A DNA stretch of 64,000 nt from Haladaptatus sp. QDMS2 (GTDB taxonomy: Archaea > Halobacteriota > Halobacteria > Halobacteriales > Halococcaceae): assembly GCF_029338295.1 (NCBI RefSeq), contig NZ_CP119791.1:372001-436000 (forward strand), given 5' to 3'. Under the pieces are notes generated by a model that was given only the letters and a program-made list of their open reading frames with translations, had not been told where the DNA came from and ran no database searches. The translations under genes and the position numbers were made by a program. Every line of letters begins with the position of its first letter. Position 1 is the stretch's first letter. This document shows, in pieces, positions 1 to 9,387 of this stretch.

Positions 1-48
1 GGCGTCCTGCCCGACGACCTCTCTTCGGTCGGAAGCTGACCACCTTTT

Positions 49-477
49 TTAGCGAACGATGGTTACCGGAAGTGGCGACCGCCTGACGACAGATTCAGCA
101 ACGCTCCCGAGCAGAATCCGCGACACGCCGGTACGACCGTGACTTCCCATCACGATTTGGTCGAACTCGTTGTCCACAGCGAAATCGACGATTTCGTGTG
201 CGGGCCGTCCCACGACCGTCTCCGTATCTACGCCGCGGTCGTACTCTGCGGCCACGTCGTCGGCTTCGAGGAAGATGTCTTCTGCGATGCCTTCGGCGCG
301 TTTGTACCACTCCTCTGCGTAGCCCGGCAGCGACGCCTGTGGACTGAACCCGGTGTCGATTGGGTTGATGACGTAGAGGACCGTGATGTCCGAACTCGGA
401 AACTCCTTCAACCCAAAGCGGAGCGCGTGGGCGGCTTGTTCAGAGCCATCCATCGGAACCAGCAGACGCTTTCCCAT
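49..477 (-). CDS. Universal stress protein, UspA family
   Basis: Single-domain UspA protein of 142 residues, presumably cytoplasmic and ATP-binding. It opens with KRLLVPMDGSE, the first beta strand typical of the family, and closes with GSHGRTGVSRILLGS, matching the G-2x-G-9x-G(S/T) nucleotide-binding signature, followed by the usual RSPLPVTIVR end. I placed the start at the ATG giving MGKRLLVP; the reading frame continues upstream to a GTG, but those eleven residues do not fit the family. It follows the HerA-like gene on the same strand by about 40 bases. The family name is secure; the stress it answers to cannot be read from sequence. Confidence 0.93.
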   Translation of the reverse strand: MGKRLLVPMDGSEQAAHALRFGLKEFPSSDITVLYVINPIDTGFSPQASLPGYAEEWYKRAEGIAEDIFLEADDVAAEYDRGVDTETVVGRPAHEIVDFAVDNEFDQIVMGSHGRTGVSRILLGSVAESVVRRSPLPVTIVR

Positions 478-520
478 AGTGGCTGATACGGTACCACACC
501 TCAAAAACACTCCTCAGAAA

Positions 521-2311
521 TCAGGCCCCGCGACCGTGACGCGTGAGACAGGTCGAGAGGCCGATGAGTTCGACTGGTTCAGAGTTGTCCGGCGAGTAGA
601 CGACCATCTGCCCTTTCTCCATGTACGGCACCTTCTTCTCCAGATTCGCGGGGATGTTCACGCTCTTGATGGCGTCCTCGTCACCCAGGTTCAGCACGAT
701 CTTCGTGTTCACTTGCTTGAACACGGGTTCGGCGATGTCCTGTGGGTCCTGCGTGATGAGGAAGAGGCCGAGGCGCTCTTTGCGCCCCTGTTTTGCCGCC
801 TCGGTGAACTTGCCGATGACCTTCCGGGCCTGGGCGCTCTCCGCGTCGGCGAGGAAGTTGTGGGCCTCGTCCATCCCGACGACGAGCGGCGTCTCCTTGA
901 TGCGGTCGTACTGAGCGTCGTTCGAGAGCTTCTGGTCGATGAGTAGACTGGCCACCGCGAGGACGACGACCTCCGTCGCCCGACTGTTGTTGACGTGATA
1001 GGTCGGGACCACCGTCAGGCCGCCGGGGCGGACGAGGCGGTGAATCTGCTCCGTAATCGGTTCTGCGTCCTGGTCGAACACGCTGTCGAAGGCGGGAGAA
1101 CGCACCCGTCGGTGGACCGCGTCGAACGTGGCCTCGTGGACCCGCCCGCTCTCGTCTAACTGCTCGCGGAGCGCCGTGTCGTCGAGAAAGTCGAGAAAGC
1201 CACGATACGTGTGCTCGCCCGCCGTGCGGAAGTAGCGGTCGAGCAGGAAGTCGAGTGCGTTGTACTGGTTGTCGTTGAGGCTGCCGCCGGCCACCAGCCA
1301 GCGGTTGCGCCGGACGAGCGAGAACGGGATGGTGAATTCGACTTGCTCTGCGCGGTGGTGGTCTGCGGCGTAGGTGGACCCCTCGACTTTCGGGACGAAT
1401 GCGATGGTGTCGTCGTGGCCGCCGTGGGCGACGTTCTCGCGCTCACATCGCCGGGCGAACTCCTGCGTCAGTTTTGGGTTGTCGTCGTGCATCTGGGCGT
1501 ACTCGTCCTGTGGGTCGAACTGGACGACGGCCATGCGACGCTCCTGTGAACTCCCCGCCTCGACGGGGTAGGTACGCTCCTCGCTCAGATACTGGCGCAA
1601 CACGTTCTTCGCGCTGTGGGTCTTCCCGGACCCGGTCCCTCCGGCGATGAGCGTGTGGCGGAACACGAGCGGGTCGCCCGCCTCGTAGTCGTCTTTGACC
1701 CGGTAGTCGATGGTCGGGGGCTGGGCGCTGGTACGTACCTTCTCGCCGCCGACCGAGAGGTGGCCGAGGAAGACGCCTTCTTCGGGGATTTTGAGGCCGG
1801 TCTTGATTTCTGTCTGGTCGGTTGCCTCGCCGACGACAGTCTCGGGTTTCGGCACGCGGTCTGCCATCCGGCGTTTCAATTCGCCGTCGTCCTCGTAGAG
1901 GATGGCGATGGGTTCGAGCGTCGCCATGAACTTGTAGTCGTGTTCGTCGATGCCAGAAGAGCGCATCGCGCGGCGGGCGTGAATCTCCGTCGCGTCGTCT
2001 GTGTGGTACTCCTGGGCGTATTCGAGCGTCGTAATTCGACAGAAGAGGCGTTCGCCGTCCGGATACGAGACGAGGAGGTACTTCCCGATGCGCACGTCAG
2101 AGCGATTTGCCGCCGTCACGTAGGCCCTCAGACACGTCTCGTCGCGTTCTTCGCCAATGGAGAGGCCAGCGGACACCGCGAGCGTCCCGATTCCCCGGTC
2201 GGGACCCACGCCGTCTACGGAAACGGCTTCGAAGTCGCGCTCTGTGGCCGATGTGGCGTCGACGTCCCCGTCGTCGGGGTCGAAGTCGTTGAAATCGCCG
2301 AGGTCAGTCAT
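521..2311 (-). CDS. herA: HerA-like hexameric DNA-translocating ATPase
   Basis: 596-residue P-loop ATPase of the HerA/FtsK superfamily, probably a DNA translocase working with a NurA nuclease in DNA-end resection. Walker A GGTGSGKT lies near residues 224-231 and the Walker B strand LVVGMDEAH near 476-484, followed by a sensor strand LITQDPQD. An N-terminal domain of about 200 residues should be the HAS-barrel. The ATG giving MTDLGDF is chosen; 37 basic in-frame residues upstream do not look haloarchaeal. The NurA-like partner lies 400 bases away on the same strand, with a small opposite-strand gene between. HerA relatives also occur in defence systems, but the NurA neighbour argues for repair. 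Confidence 0.88.
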   Translation of the reverse strand: MTDLGDFNDFDPDDGDVDATSATERDFEAVSVDGVGPDRGIGTLAVSAGLSIGEERDETCLRAYVTAANRSDVRIGKYLLVSYPDGERLFCRITTLEYAQEYHTDDATEIHARRAMRSSGIDEHDYKFMATLEPIAILYEDDGELKRRMADRVPKPETVVGEATDQTEIKTGLKIPEEGVFLGHLSVGGEKVRTSAQPPTIDYRVKDDYEAGDPLVFRHTLIAGGTGSGKTHSAKNVLRQYLSEERTYPVEAGSSQERRMAVVQFDPQDEYAQMHDDNPKLTQEFARRCERENVAHGGHDDTIAFVPKVEGSTYAADHHRAEQVEFTIPFSLVRRNRWLVAGGSLNDNQYNALDFLLDRYFRTAGEHTYRGFLDFLDDTALREQLDESGRVHEATFDAVHRRVRSPAFDSVFDQDAEPITEQIHRLVRPGGLTVVPTYHVNNSRATEVVVLAVASLLIDQKLSNDAQYDRIKETPLVVGMDEAHNFLADAESAQARKVIGKFTEAAKQGRKERLGLFLITQDPQDIAEPVFKQVNTKIVLNLGDEDAIKSVNIPANLEKKVPYMEKGQMVVYSPDNSEPVELIGLSTCLTRHGRGA

Positions 2312-2361
2312 GGTCCGTACATCGAACCGGTCCCACAAACCCGTTTCCCACCGCGCCTCCC

Positions 2362-2367
2362 TTTTAC
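2362..2367 (+). promoter_or_regulatory. TATA-like element for the 2391 gene
   Basis: TTTTAC is centred about 27 bases before the ATG at 2391, the spacing expected for an archaeal promoter giving a leaderless transcript. This also supports the chosen start. Confidence 0.5.
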
Positions 2368-2390
2368 GTCTAGAGAACCTAGCATGTTCT

Positions 2391-2732
2391 ATGCTTCTCA
2401 TTCGCGGGCACGCTGGCGGCACGACGCTGACCGGGACGCTGTACGAGCGCGGTGAGCGTCCGCCAAAATATCGTGGGGCGCCGGACGACGGCGCGCCCTA
2501 CGTCTGGGTCTGTGACTCCTTCTACGAAGTCGAAAGCGGCGGACAAGTGCAGAAAATCAACGACGAGGAGCGCCGCGTCGCCTTCGAAGCCCCGACGCCC
2601 CACGGGTTCGAGACCCGCGAGGAGGCGATTCTCGCCGCCCGCGAACACCTCCGCACCCAGTTCGCCCGCGTTGGGCTCTCCTCTGGAGATGTCGAAATCG
2701 AGATTTCGAAAGTCAGACCCGAAGATCAGTAG
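2391..2732 (+). CDS. Conserved small haloarchaeal protein
   Basis: 113-residue acidic protein of unknown function. It starts MLLIRGHAGG and contains PYVWVCDSFYEVESGG, a pattern I associate with a haloarchaea-wide family of unknown function (I believe DUF7113, not verified). No membrane segment, signal peptide or catalytic motif is apparent. It is transcribed from between the herA-like and nurA-like genes on the opposite strand; its stop overlaps the 3' end of the nurA-like gene by 7 bases. A leaderless-type promoter sits upstream. That position is suggestive of a repair link, but nothing in the protein itself shows this. Confidence 0.8.
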   Translation: MLLIRGHAGGTTLTGTLYERGERPPKYRGAPDDGAPYVWVCDSFYEVESGGQVQKINDEERRVAFEAPTPHGFETREEAILAAREHLRTQFARVGLSSGDVEIEISKVRPEDQ

Positions 2733-3964
2733 TCGAGACCCCAGCGCACGTCGTCGTAGGTACGCTCGCGGTCCGCGTCGAAGGTTCGTTCGAGTTTCTG
2801 TTTCAGCGACTCCTTTTCCTGACGGTTGATGCGGGCGAGTTCGTCTGCCTTGTCGATGACCTTCGGCGGGCCGCGATTTCGCGCGACCTCGCAGAGCACG
2901 TGCATCGTGAGGCGCTCGCGCAAGTCTTCGTCGCGAGTGAACGCGTACGGTGCTTCGACCTTGTAGACGAGGTCCTGTCTCGGGTCGTAGACGATGAAGA
3001 ACGTCACCTCGTACTGCTCGGGGTCGAGGTTTCGCTCGATGTTGAGTGCGTCGCCCGACGCCGAAAACATCCCGTCGGACCCACCCCGCGAGACGAACCA
3101 GTTGGTGAACGTGAGGCAGTCGGTGAGCCGCTCGCCGTCCTCGCGGCGTTCGAGCACTTTCGAGAAGAACGCGGCGTCGTTGACCCACGGAGCCTCTGCC
3201 TTCCCCCGGACGGCGTTGGTGATGGCCTTCGTCGAGGAGTTTTTCACGAACCCGATGAGGGGAACCTCGCGATTTGCGAACCGTTCGACGAGTTCGACGT
3301 AGTTCGCGACCACGTCGCGGGGTCGTTTGTCCTCGATGAGGAGGTCTCTGAGTTCGGGGTCGCGGTTCTCCCAGTTCAGCAGGCCTTTCGGGTAGATGGG
3401 GCCGTCTAAGACGAGCAAGTCAGAGACGACGTCAGATTGCGTCAGGGCGTGTTTGCTCTCTGCGAGGTAGAGGGCGAGTGCGTGAACGACCGCTCCCTCG
3501 TAGCGATTGACCCGAGGAACTTGGAACAGGCGGGCGCGACTGTACCCCTCGTCGAACATCGACCACTCCTCGTCGAACCGTCCCGCGGCGTCGTTCGTGT
3601 GGACCGTGGCGACCATCGTCCGGGCGCGGTGGAGGTCTAAGTCCGAGGGAACCGCACTCATCGCCGCCTGGGCGACGTCGATGACGAGGCCGTTTTTGAA
3701 CGTCGTCGGGTTGATGGTTCCCGAGTCGATGCCGTGGCAGGACTCGAACTCGTCGTCACAGAGGGCGACCTGGGCGACGTCGATGCGCTTTCTGGCCACC
3801 TCGTCGAGCGGTTCCAAGACTTTCGTGGTGCCGTCCCAGAGGGGGTCTAAGAACTCGTTCCAGACGGTTTCTGCGAACGCCCGGTGGTCGCTCGCGTCCA
3901 CGTCCTGCTCGATCCGGCGGGCCAGGTCGGCGATGCCGTCGAAGTGAACCGGGTCGAGGGTCAT
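2726..3964 (-). CDS. nurA: NurA-domain 5'-3' nuclease
   Basis: 412-residue protein with the NurA fold. The metal-binding aspartate motif GIDSGTINP is near residues 78-86 and a second acidic site, LVLDGPIYPKG, lies mid-protein, as in archaeal NurA nucleases that resect double-strand breaks together with HerA, Mre11 and Rad50. The C-terminal third carries the conserved NurA end with KVEAPYAF. I chose the ATG giving MTLDPVHF; the open frame continues about 500 bases upstream, but that portion is the antisense of the exchanger gene and is serine/arginine rich. The stop overlaps the convergent small gene at 2391-2732. At 412 residues it is longer than crenarchaeal NurA, typical of haloarchaeal versions as I recall them. 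Confidence 0.87.
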   Translation of the reverse strand: MTLDPVHFDGIADLARRIEQDVDASDHRAFAETVWNEFLDPLWDGTTKVLEPLDEVARKRIDVAQVALCDDEFESCHGIDSGTINPTTFKNGLVIDVAQAAMSAVPSDLDLHRARTMVATVHTNDAAGRFDEEWSMFDEGYSRARLFQVPRVNRYEGAVVHALALYLAESKHALTQSDVVSDLLVLDGPIYPKGLLNWENRDPELRDLLIEDKRPRDVVANYVELVERFANREVPLIGFVKNSSTKAITNAVRGKAEAPWVNDAAFFSKVLERREDGERLTDCLTFTNWFVSRGGSDGMFSASGDALNIERNLDPEQYEVTFFIVYDPRQDLVYKVEAPYAFTRDEDLRERLTMHVLCEVARNRGPPKVIDKADELARINRQEKESLKQKLERTFDADRERTYDDVRWGLDY

Positions 3965-4007
3965 ATCCGCTTCATCTGCACCCCGGACGAAAAACACCGG
4001 GTATTCG

Positions 4008-4922
4008 TCACGAGAGCAGGAGGCTCGCCGGGTAGAGGAGCAGGCAGACGATGGCCTCTCGCCGCCCGAGGCCGCGCCGCCAGTACATGAGCGCGAGGAC
4101 GAGTATCGAGACGACGAGCATGTAGGTGAGCGACGTCGAAATCCCCACCGTGTCCACGCGGACGGTGGCCACGAGCGCGCCGACACCGAGGGAGAACACT
4201 GGGTCGGTGATGTTACTTCCCAGCAGAGCCCCGACCGAAATCCCTCCGTCACCGCGGTAGGCGGCGATTCCGGCGACCGTAATCTCCGGGACCGTCGTTC
4301 CGAGCCCTGTGAGCAGGCCAATGAGGTACTCGGAGATGCCGACCAGTCGCGCCAGTTCGACGGCGTTCGTGACCATGACCTGTCCGCCGACAACCACGAG
4401 GACGAGACCGGCGAGAATCCAGGGCACGGTCTGGCGCGGGGTCTGCCGTTCGACCGTCTCCTCTGCAATCTCCGCCCCGCCGACGTTCGAGTAGAGGATG
4501 TAGATGAACTCGACGTACGCGAGCATCATCAACACGCCCTCAGAGAAGGTGAGTTGTCCGTCGTCGACGGCGAGTATCATGATGACCATCGCGAGAACCA
4601 TTCCGCCGCCGTAGACGAGCACCTCTCGGCGGGTGGCCACGATGGGCGCAATCAGCGCGACGATGCCGATGGCGAGGGTTATCTGGGCGATCTCCGATCC
4701 GACGATGTTGCCGACGACGATGTCGCCCGCCCCGAGTCGCGCCCCCACGATGGAGGTGACCATCTCGGGGACGGACGTGCCAATGGAGATGACCGTCACG
4801 CCGATGAAAAACGGCGAAACACCATAGTAGAGCGCGAGATTGCTGGCTTCGGCCACCGCCCGCGACGCCCCGTAGACGAGCATCGCGAGGCCGGCGAGAA
4901 AGAGGAGAATCTCGATTAGCAT
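4008..4922 (-). CDS. Na+/Ca2+ exchanger family (CaCA) transporter
   Basis: 304-residue polytopic membrane protein with about ten hydrophobic segments. Two inverted alpha repeats are visible: GTSVPEMVTSIVGA in the N-terminal half and GTTVPEITVAGIAA in the C-terminal half, each followed by a GN/GSxI motif (VVGNIVGSEI and LLGSNITDPV). These carry the ion-coordinating residues of CaCA exchangers such as archaeal NCX_Mj. The likely role is Na+-driven Ca2+ (or other cation) export across the cytoplasmic membrane. It lies 43 bases upstream of the nurA-like gene on the same strand and may share its transcript. Cation specificity cannot be decided. Confidence 0.93.
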   Translation of the reverse strand: MLIEILLFLAGLAMLVYGASRAVAEASNLALYYGVSPFFIGVTVISIGTSVPEMVTSIVGARLGAGDIVVGNIVGSEIAQITLAIGIVALIAPIVATRREVLVYGGGMVLAMVIMILAVDDGQLTFSEGVLMMLAYVEFIYILYSNVGGAEIAEETVERQTPRQTVPWILAGLVLVVVGGQVMVTNAVELARLVGISEYLIGLLTGLGTTVPEITVAGIAAYRGDGGISVGALLGSNITDPVFSLGVGALVATVRVDTVGISTSLTYMLVVSILVLALMYWRRGLGRREAIVCLLLYPASLLLS

Positions 4923-5017
4923 CGCTGGCGCCCCACCATGGAGACGTGTACGTCAGGAGACGCGTTATCCCTTCGCCGACCAGAGGGCTATTTAGGTTGG
5001 CCCGAAATTCCACGCAC

Positions 5018-6532
5018 ATGAACGGGGCGCTCATCATCTTAGACGGCTGGGGAATCGGCGACCACGACCGCCTCGACGCCGTGCGAGGCGCGGACACGCC
5101 GAACTTCGACCGACTCAAAGCGACTGGAGCCTACGGCGAACTGACGGTCTCGGGCCGCCGCGTTGGCCTCCCAGACGGTCAGATGGGGAACAGCGAGGTC
5201 GGCCACTTGAACATCGGGGCCGGGCGGGTCGTCATGCAGGAGTTTACGAGAATCGAGGACGCCATCGTGGACGGGTCGTTCGCGACGAATGACGCCATCC
5301 AGGCCGCGTTCGACCGTGCTGAGGAATCCGGGGGGCGCGTCCACCTCATGGGCCTCGTCTCCGACGGCGGGGTCCACTCCGCGCAGTCGCACCTCCACGC
5401 GCTCATCGACATCGCCGCAGCCCGCGGCGTCGAAGCGGTCACCCACGCCTTCACCGACGGCCGGGACACCGCACCGAAGGGTGGCCGCCAGTTCCTTGCC
5501 GACCTCGAAACCCACGTCGAACAGGCCGGAACCGGGCACGTCGCCACCGTCACGGGCCGGTACTACGCGATGGACCGCGACCAGAACTGGGAGCGCACCC
5601 GCCGGGCCTACGATGCCATCGTCAACCGGGACGCCCCGCACACCGCTGCCTCCGCCGTCCAGGCCGTCGAAGCCTCCTACGAGCGGGGGGACACAGACGA
5701 ATTTGTCGAACCAACGCTCGTAGAGGGCGGAGCCGCCCTCGAAGCGGGCGATTCGGTCATCTTCTTCAACTTCCGCTCTGACCGGGGCCGGCAACTGACT
5801 CGAATGCTCGCGGCCATCCGCCCCGAGTGGGAGTTCGAGACGCACCCACCGGAGACGTATCTCGTCACGATGACGGAGTACGACAAGACCTTCGACGTAC
5901 CCGTCGCCTTCCCGCCGAACCAGCCAGAAGACACGCTCGGCGAGGTGCTCGCGGCGGCGGGCCTCACCCAATTGCGCATCGCCGAATCTGAAAAATACGC
6001 CCACGTCACCTACTTCTTGAACGGCGGGCGTGAGGTCGAATTCGACGGCGAGATTCGGAAAATCATCCAGAGTCCGGACGTGCCGACCTACGACTTGCAG
6101 CCGGAGATGAGCGCGAGGGAAGTGACCGACACGGCCATCTCCGTCATCGAGTCCGACGACCCCGACGTGCTCGTGTTGAACTACGCAAACCCGGACATGG
6201 TGGGGCATACTGGCGACTACGAGGCGGCGGTCGCAGCGGTCGAAGCCGTAGACGCACAACTCGGTCGCCTCGTCGCCGCCATCCAGCAGGCGGGCGGCCA
6301 CGTCCTCATCACCGCAGACCACGGCAATGCAGACGACATGGGGACGCCAGACGACCCCGACACGGCGCACACCCTGAACCCAGTGCCGCTCATCTATCTC
6401 TCGCCAAATAACACCGACGGTGGCCGTCACGTCGTCGCAGATGGTACGCTCGCGAACGTTGCACCGACCCTGCTCTCGCTCATCGGCGTGGAGAAACCGG
6501 CGGCCATGACTGGCGCGTCGTTGCTCGAATAA
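5018..6532 (+). CDS. gpmI: 2,3-bisphosphoglycerate-independent phosphoglycerate mutase
   Basis: 504-residue iPGM that interconverts 3- and 2-phosphoglycerate. The alkaline-phosphatase-fold metal site is seen in IILDGWG at the N terminus, the phosphoserine motif QMGNSEVGHLNIG, the substrate-binding FNFRSDRGRQLTR, and the C-terminal metal motif TADHGNADDM with TAHTLNPVP. Length matches the bacterial-type GpmI of about 510 residues rather than the shorter archaeal ApgM. The ATG giving MNGALIILDGWG is chosen over an upstream in-frame start whose 24 residues are arginine rich. Its TAA is immediately followed by the convergent neighbour's stop with no spacer. Confidence 0.97.
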   Translation: MNGALIILDGWGIGDHDRLDAVRGADTPNFDRLKATGAYGELTVSGRRVGLPDGQMGNSEVGHLNIGAGRVVMQEFTRIEDAIVDGSFATNDAIQAAFDRAEESGGRVHLMGLVSDGGVHSAQSHLHALIDIAAARGVEAVTHAFTDGRDTAPKGGRQFLADLETHVEQAGTGHVATVTGRYYAMDRDQNWERTRRAYDAIVNRDAPHTAASAVQAVEASYERGDTDEFVEPTLVEGGAALEAGDSVIFFNFRSDRGRQLTRMLAAIRPEWEFETHPPETYLVTMTEYDKTFDVPVAFPPNQPEDTLGEVLAAAGLTQLRIAESEKYAHVTYFLNGGREVEFDGEIRKIIQSPDVPTYDLQPEMSAREVTDTAISVIESDDPDVLVLNYANPDMVGHTGDYEAAVAAVEAVDAQLGRLVAAIQQAGGHVLITADHGNADDMGTPDDPDTAHTLNPVPLIYLSPNNTDGGRHVVADGTLANVAPTLLSLIGVEKPAAMTGASLLE

Positions 6533-7741
6533 TCACTCGAAGTAGCGTTTCACTCTGGACGCCGTCTCCTGATTTTCCACCATGTGGAGGTCTTCTATCG
6601 TCACGTCTCCCGGGTGAGTCCCGAGCAAGTCCTCGATGATGGACGCAAACTGCGCGTCCACCTCCTCGCCCATCCCCTTTGCTTTGGCGCGAACCCAGGC
6701 CTCTGACACCCCGTCGAGCAGCACGTCGCGGGGGTTCGGTTCGCCGAGTTCGCCCCGGCCATCGACCCGGTCGATGAGGTCCGCGATGTTCAACACGACG
6801 GTGTTGGTCACTTCGGGGTCGTTCGCGTCGATGGCGCTGTCGAGCAACGAGAGCAGTGCCTCCCAGCAGTGGGGTTCGAGGCGGTCGGCGTCCGCGGCAA
6901 CGCCACAGAAGTAGGCGAGCGACCGAACGCCCTCGACCGCCGGCCGTCTGAGCGAGGCTTTGAGCGCGTTGGTGGTGAGTTCGACCTCCGCGTCCACGAT
7001 GGCGTGGAGCACGTCGTCCGCGCCGGATTCGACGGCCTGCACCGCGATGCGATTCCAGTAGTCGAACAGCTTGTGGATGCTTCCGGCGGCGGCCACCTGC
7101 TCTGCGTCGGCAACGTCGCCGTACTGGGCGAGAATCTGTGCGGTGGCCGACTTGAGGGCGGCGACCGCCTGTAAGGCACCGTAGTGGTCGCGGTTGTCGA
7201 GGGAGGTCTGGGCAATCTGGAAGATCTCGAGCGCGGGATTGCGAGCACCGCGTCCCTCCTCACGTCGCCGCGTGGCGAAGGTGCGGTAGCGATCGAACGA
7301 GACGCGGTCGACGAGGTCAGTGAGCACCGGCTCGGGGTCGAGAAAGGAGAGCAACCGCCCCTCCAGTTTGAGCAGGCTGAGAAAGCTGTAGCCAGCGGTT
7401 CCGACGCCCGCCGCGACGGCGCTCGCTCGCAGCGCCGGTCCCGAGAGGTGTGGAACCATCCCGAACAGGGCGAGCGCGACGAGAATCGAGGTCCCAAAGC
7501 GAACCAGCAGCCGACTGAACACGCGGTCGCGATAGAGGTCTGCAAGCAGCGGCGCACCCCGACTCGACGTTATCTGGACGGACAGCAACGAGACGGAGAT
7601 GACGATGGCCAGAAACGACGCCTGCATGAGCGCGAGCAGTTCGAACAACCGACTTGTGGCGAGCGTCGGGTAGGCAACCGAGAGCAGGCCCATCCCGACC
7701 GCGACCACCCCCGAGACGGCCATTCGATGAATCCGGTCCAT
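6533..7741 (-). CDS. Membrane protein with large cytoplasmic domain, DUF2254-like
   Basis: 402-residue protein. The first 120 residues hold about four hydrophobic segments and the motif VISVSLLSVQITSSRGAPLL, resembling the signature region of DUF2254 membrane proteins. The remaining 270 residues are soluble, alanine-rich and helical, and may form repeat-like helical hairpins. No catalytic motif is seen. The start MDRIHRMAV is preferred to 38 basic residues upstream. It ends back-to-back with gpmI and is followed upstream by the amidohydrolase gene on the same strand at 80 bases. Function is unknown; the DUF2254 assignment is from memory of the motif. Confidence 0.75.
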   Translation of the reverse strand: MDRIHRMAVSGVVAVGMGLLSVAYPTLATSRLFELLALMQASFLAIVISVSLLSVQITSSRGAPLLADLYRDRVFSRLLVRFGTSILVALALFGMVPHLSGPALRASAVAAGVGTAGYSFLSLLKLEGRLLSFLDPEPVLTDLVDRVSFDRYRTFATRRREEGRGARNPALEIFQIAQTSLDNRDHYGALQAVAALKSATAQILAQYGDVADAEQVAAAGSIHKLFDYWNRIAVQAVESGADDVLHAIVDAEVELTTNALKASLRRPAVEGVRSLAYFCGVAADADRLEPHCWEALLSLLDSAIDANDPEVTNTVVLNIADLIDRVDGRGELGEPNPRDVLLDGVSEAWVRAKAKGMGEEVDAQFASIIEDLLGTHPGDVTIEDLHMVENQETASRVKRYFE

Positions 7742-7820
7742 ACGTTGCGTGGGTCGTGTCCCTGTATAAAACTCCGCCCGCGCGGAACCGAACCAACAGC
7801 CAACGCGGTGTCGAATCGCG

Positions 7821-9350
7821 TTACCGGTCGTCGTACACGACCTCGCCGTCCACAATCGTCATCGTCACGTCGATGTCCTCGATGGCCTCCGGGAACTCCC
7901 ACGGCGACTCGTCGAGGACGACGAGGTCTGCCCACTTTCCGTTCTCCACGGTTCCCAGTCGGTCCTCGTCGAACCCGGCGTAGGCCGACCCGATGGTGTA
8001 GGCGCGGAGGGCCTCGGTAACTGAGAGTCGCTGTGCAGGGTCGGGCGCGTTTACCGCCTGATGGACGCCGAACAGGGGATTCAGCGGCATACAGTCAGAG
8101 CCGAAGGCGAGGGGCACGCCAGCCTCGAGGAGGTCTGCGTAGCGGTTCGTCTGTCGGCGTCGTTCCTCGCCGAGTCGCGAGTCGTAGAGGCCGCCCTCGT
8201 GGGCCCAGCGCAGGAAGTTCGGCTGGACCGAGGCGACGACGCCGAGGTCGGCGAATCGGTCGATGTGTTCGTCGCTGAGCAGTTCTGCGTGTTCGACGCG
8301 GTGGCGTGCACCCCCTGGGTCTTCGGTGAGTTCCTCGTACGCGTTCAGAACGGCCGAAATCGCGTCGTCACCGATGGCGTGGGCGCAAAACTGGAACCCG
8401 GCCCGGTTCGCGAGTTTCACGTTCGTCCCGAGTTCCTCTGGTTCGACGACCCACTGGCCGGTCGAATCGCCGTCTGCGTAGGATTCGGAGAGTTTCGCCG
8501 TCCGCCCGCCGAAACTGCCGTCGGTGTAGGATTTGATGGCTCCTGTCCGCACCAGGTCTGAACCGTGGTTCGTCCGGAGGCCGGTTTCGATGGCGGCGTC
8601 CAGATGGTCAGTCCAGTAGTTGAGTCGGACGCGAAGAGTGAGTTCGTCGGCCAATTCGAGGTCGCGGAACACGCCGGGGGCGGTCGAGTTGCGAACCATG
8701 TCGTGGACGCCCGTCACCCCGAGGGCGTTCGCGTGGTGCTGGGCTGCCGTGAGCAGGTCGTGCATCTCCGCCGCGTCGGGTTCCGTCGCCTCGAAAATCA
8801 CGTCGAGGGCGGATTCGACGACGACGCCGGTCGGTTCACCATCTTCTGCGAGCACGTCTTCGTCTGGCATCGCAGAGAGGAACTGGTCGAGCGCGACGGA
8901 GTTGAGCGAGGCGACGTGTAAATCCTCGCGGAAGGCGGCGACGGGGCGGTCGGTGCTGACCTCGTCTAGGTCCTCGCGGGTGAGGTAGCGCGATTCGTCC
9001 CACTCGCTTTCGTCGTAACCGTAGCCGAGAATCCACCCTGCATCGCGGGCGGATTCAGAGAGCAGGTCGATGCAGTCTGCGGGACCGTCTGCCTCAGCCA
9101 GGTCGGCGTGGACGAGTCGTCGCCCGACCATGTTCAGATGGGTGTGGGCGTCGATAAAGCCAGGGAGGACGACCCGGCCGTCCAGGTCGACGACTTCCGT
9201 TTCCGTCCCCGTGAGAAAGTCGAGTTCGTAGGCCCGGTCGACGCGAACGATGCGTCCGTCGCGAATGGCCACCCCGTCTGCCGTTTCGTCGGGGTCCGTG
9301 AGCGTGTGTACTGCTCCGTTCGTGAGAATGAGGTCGGCGGCCGCTGTCAT
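7821..9350 (-). CDS. Amidohydrolase family 3 (YtcJ-like) metal-dependent hydrolase
   Basis: 509-residue TIM-barrel amidohydrolase. Metal ligands visible in order: GFIDAHTHLN (HxH) after strand 1, a carboxylated-Lys/Glu region, FCAHAIGDDA, HRVEHAELL and the aspartate motif AFGSDCMPLNP. The flanking beta-sandwich is formed by the N-terminal LILTNGAVHTLTD and the C-terminal WADLVVLDESPWEFP strands, with a terminal GEVVYDDR, as in YtcJ/imidazolonepropionase-like enzymes. The natural substrate is unknown for most of this group; N-substituted amides or formamides are possible. The ATG giving MTAAADLILTNG is used, two codons inside an upstream TTG. Confidence 0.9.
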   Translation of the reverse strand: MTAAADLILTNGAVHTLTDPDETADGVAIRDGRIVRVDRAYELDFLTGTETEVVDLDGRVVLPGFIDAHTHLNMVGRRLVHADLAEADGPADCIDLLSESARDAGWILGYGYDESEWDESRYLTREDLDEVSTDRPVAAFREDLHVASLNSVALDQFLSAMPDEDVLAEDGEPTGVVVESALDVIFEATEPDAAEMHDLLTAAQHHANALGVTGVHDMVRNSTAPGVFRDLELADELTLRVRLNYWTDHLDAAIETGLRTNHGSDLVRTGAIKSYTDGSFGGRTAKLSESYADGDSTGQWVVEPEELGTNVKLANRAGFQFCAHAIGDDAISAVLNAYEELTEDPGGARHRVEHAELLSDEHIDRFADLGVVASVQPNFLRWAHEGGLYDSRLGEERRRQTNRYADLLEAGVPLAFGSDCMPLNPLFGVHQAVNAPDPAQRLSVTEALRAYTIGSAYAGFDEDRLGTVENGKWADLVVLDESPWEFPEAIEDIDVTMTIVDGEVVYDDR

Positions 9351-9387
9351 ACCCAATCCTCAGTGGCCGGGGCGATAAAAAGTCGGG

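Noticed and set aside
1-48. Possible feature at the left edge (short GACC/GGTC hairpin before the UspA stop)
   Set aside because: Too short and cut by the window edge to interpret; probably just the 3' flank of the UspA gene with its T-run.
5039-6430. 463-codon open frame antisense to gpmI
   Set aside because: High G+C leaves antisense frames open; the plus-strand gene has full enzyme motifs and this frame encodes an Arg/Val/Asp-rich product with no domain.
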